A stretch of 64,000 bases of DNA from Thermomicrobiales bacterium. Its GTDB lineage: Bacteria; Chloroflexota; Chloroflexia; Thermomicrobiales; CFX8. Below, one piece after another: positions 60,387-64,000 of the stretch. Location of the stretch: NCBI GenBank assembly GCA_037045155.1, contig JBAOIG010000005.1, positions 806,001-870,000 on the forward strand, given 5' to 3'. The position numbers and the translations under genes are program-made. The notes under the pieces were generated by a model. That model saw only the letters and a program-made list of their open reading frames with translations, ran no database searches and was not told the DNA's origin. The stretch's first letter is position 1, and each line of letters begins with the position of its first letter.

Positions 60387-60448
60387 CGACGAACCCGTCG
60401 ATCAGCGCCTCTGCGCCTGTCGTGCCATCGGGCCGGACGATGGGCAGG
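60387..60448 (-). pseudogene. Fragment matching the 3' end of the surface-protein gene at 63349
   Basis: Bases 60387-60448 match 63357-63418 in 60 of 62 positions and in the same orientation. On the minus strand both encode LPIVRPDGTTGAEALIDGF. In the downstream copy this is followed at once by IVR and a stop; here the frame runs on without meaning. It is a gene remnant or a recombination scar. Confidence 0.7.
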
Positions 60449-60682
60449 TGTGCGGAACCAGCACAGGGCGGCTCTTCCGTATACGCGAATTCTGCTCACT
60501 TGACGCCGATCAGGTCGGAGCGTATTCTCTGAACCAATCTGGACAATTGCCAGCTTCTTGCCGCGCGCTGAGATCGCGGCGGTCTGTCGAGAGGGGAGAG
60601 GGCTACTCCGTCATCCGTGGGGGGGATGGGCGCGCGCCTCGCGTCGCCCGTTGTGCGCAACGATTCATAGCAGGGGGACACT

Positions 60683-63283
<2,601 letters not shown>

Positions 63284-63313
63284 CGCGGTTCGTCTGACCG
63301 AGAGGAAGCAACG

Positions 63314-63343
63314 CGGGCCGGCGAGGATTCACTCGCCGGCCCG
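63314..63343. terminator. Strong bidirectional terminator between convergent genes
   Basis: CGGGCCGGCGAG (63314-63325), loop GATTCA, CTCGCCGGCCCG (63332-63343): a perfect 12-bp stem followed by TCTTCTT on the plus strand. It lies 30 bases after the subtilase stop and 5 bases before the end of the minus-strand gene, so it can serve both. Confidence 0.85.
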
Positions 63344-63348
63344 TCTTC

Positions 63349-64000
63349 TTACCGGACGATGAACCCGTCGATCAGCGCCTCTGCGCCTGTCGTGCCATCC
63401 GGCCGGACGATGGGCAGGCGCGGGTAGCCTTCCTGCCATGCGTAGAGGGCGGTCAGCAGCCGGTAGCTGCCGGCCGGGAAGTCGGGCGGGACGGCAAGCT
63501 GGTAGTGGAGGGTGACTTCCTGGCCGGGCTGCCACTGACTGGTGGGTGGGTCGTAGCCGCCGGGGAGCAGATCGTAGCCTGCCTTCCGCTCGCCCCCGGC
63601 GTCGATGAGCTGGACGGTCGAGGCATATTCCGCGCCGAGCGGCCGCAGCACACGCCAGGTGACGTCTACGGCGACCGTCGCCCCGGGCGTGACTGTCGTT
63701 GGGTCCCAACGGACGCCGACCAGCTTTGCGGCCGGCTCGCCAGTCGCTTCAGCGTGGAAGATCTCGACCTGCTGCTCGCGCCGGGTCGCCGGGTGGCCGT
63801 CCAGCCAGGCCTCGACGGTGTAGGTTCCCGCTTTGGCCGGCGTCTCGACCGGCGTCAGCGTCCCAGACGTGCCCGGCTCGGCGGCCAGCGGCAGCGTCGA
63901 CGCAGAGTGCTGGCGCAGGACGATGTTGCCGGCGGTGTCGCGCCAGACGATCTGCAGGTCCGGGGACGGCGTGAGCCGCAGCAGCGCGGGGTTCGGGTTC
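63349..64000 (-). CDS. C-terminal part of an uncharacterised extracellular beta-rich protein (truncated by window end)
   Basis: The frame is open from the window edge (first full codon at 63999) to TAA 63349-63351, about 217 residues. Visible text includes PDLQIVWRDTAGNIVLRQHS, AKAGTYTVEAWLDGHP, GVRWDPTTVTPGATVAVDVT, ASTVQLIDAGGERKAGYDLLPG, and PAGSYRLLTALYAWQEGYPRLP. These alternating strands suggest repeated Ig-like or accessory beta domains of a surface protein or glycosyltransferase tail. The N-terminus is outside the window, so function cannot be given. An apparent start at 63651 is an internal GTG. Confidence 0.65.
   Translation of the reverse strand, partial: NPNPALLRLTPSPDLQIVWRDTAGNIVLRQHSASTLPLAAEPGTSGTLTPVETPAKAGTYTVEAWLDGHPATRREQQVEIFHAEATGEPAAKLVGVRWDPTTVTPGATVAVDVTWRVLRPLGAEYASTVQLIDAGGERKAGYDLLPGGYDPPTSQWQPGQEVTLHYQLAVPPDFPAGSYRLLTALYAWQEGYPRLPIVRPDGTTGAEALIDGFIVR

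Larger units (their letters stand above)
60162..60682. other. 520-bp intergenic region without a convincing gene
   Basis: This stretch holds the hairpin at 60200-60230, the 62-bp fragment at 60387-60448 described separately, and the leader of the subtilase gene. Short open frames on both strands have no good ribosome site and no recognisable product. GGGGG tracts lie at 60620-60630 and 60673-60677, the latter serving as ribosome site of the next gene. Confidence 0.6.

Overview
The window is GC-rich, gene-dense bacterial chromosome. The gene content fits a Gram-positive-like or monoderm lineage of Chloroflexota (Thermomicrobia/Sphaerobacter-like): F420 biosynthesis genes (cofC, cofD), many lipoproteins, LiaF-like envelope proteins, an actinobacterial-style P-type ATPase, a rhomboid/MprF-type protein, GTG/TTG starts and purine-rich Shine-Dalgarno sequences. 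This placement is an inference; no rRNA, tRNA or other phylogenetic marker was recognised.

Layout. 0-1.1 kb: three LiaF/LiaI-type membrane or envelope-stress genes (the first cut by the window edge). 1.3-7.5 kb: a redox operon (NarI/DsrM-like cytochrome b, NasA-like molybdopterin oxidoreductase, four-cluster ferredoxin subunit, Tat-type Rieske protein, small membrane protein, HPP-family nitrite-transporter-like protein), interrupted by a 640-bp block of dispersed repeats. 7.5-16 kb: cupin, FRG-domain protein, universal stress protein, a MarR repressor with twin palindromic operators driving a DHA2 efflux pump, a PIG-L deacetylase, and two secreted or lipidated proteins (HExxH metallopeptidase-like; SLT plus NlpC/P60). 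16-21.4 kb: peptide-type solute-binding lipoprotein divergent from a TetR regulator, cofC/cofD, and a lone receiver domain. 21.5-25.4 kb: copper delivery for cytochrome oxidase (PCuAC, YtkA-like, SCO1) next to a NarX/NarL-type two-component system. 25.5-43.1 kb: FAH-family and SDR enzymes, a rhomboid-like/LPG-synthase fusion with an esterase, a CtpE-like P-type ATPase, an M20 amidase, an ABC exporter, GlgX, a kinase-like P-loop protein, a DUF983 protein, a 33-codon small ORF, a GT39-like glycosyltransferase and a membrane protein. 43.2-45.5 kb: an IS630-family element (1242 bp, 19-bp perfect terminal repeats, TA flanks) lodged in an array of about 190-bp MITE-like repeats that share its termini. 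45.5-49.3 kb: aminotransferase, FmdB-like zinc ribbon, phenylacetate-CoA ligase and enoyl-CoA hydratase. 49.3-53.6 kb: small unknowns and a single-chain type IIL (MmeI-like) restriction-modification enzyme. 53.7-64 kb: ABM-type monooxygenases, ureohydrolase, metallo-beta-lactamase-fold enzyme, a pair of zinc-ribbon membrane proteins, a large secreted subtilase and a truncated surface-type protein.

Four otherwise good genes are each broken by one apparent extra base in a short homopolymer (near 166, 2776, 47850 and 51827). This pattern looks more like residual sequencing indels than decay, and the gene calls treat these as single genes. The most notable biology is (i) the IS630/MITE array, copies of which also sit inside the redox operon 38 kb away, (ii) the unusual Rieske plus NasA-like plus HPP operon, and (iii) several compact palindromic regulatory regions.
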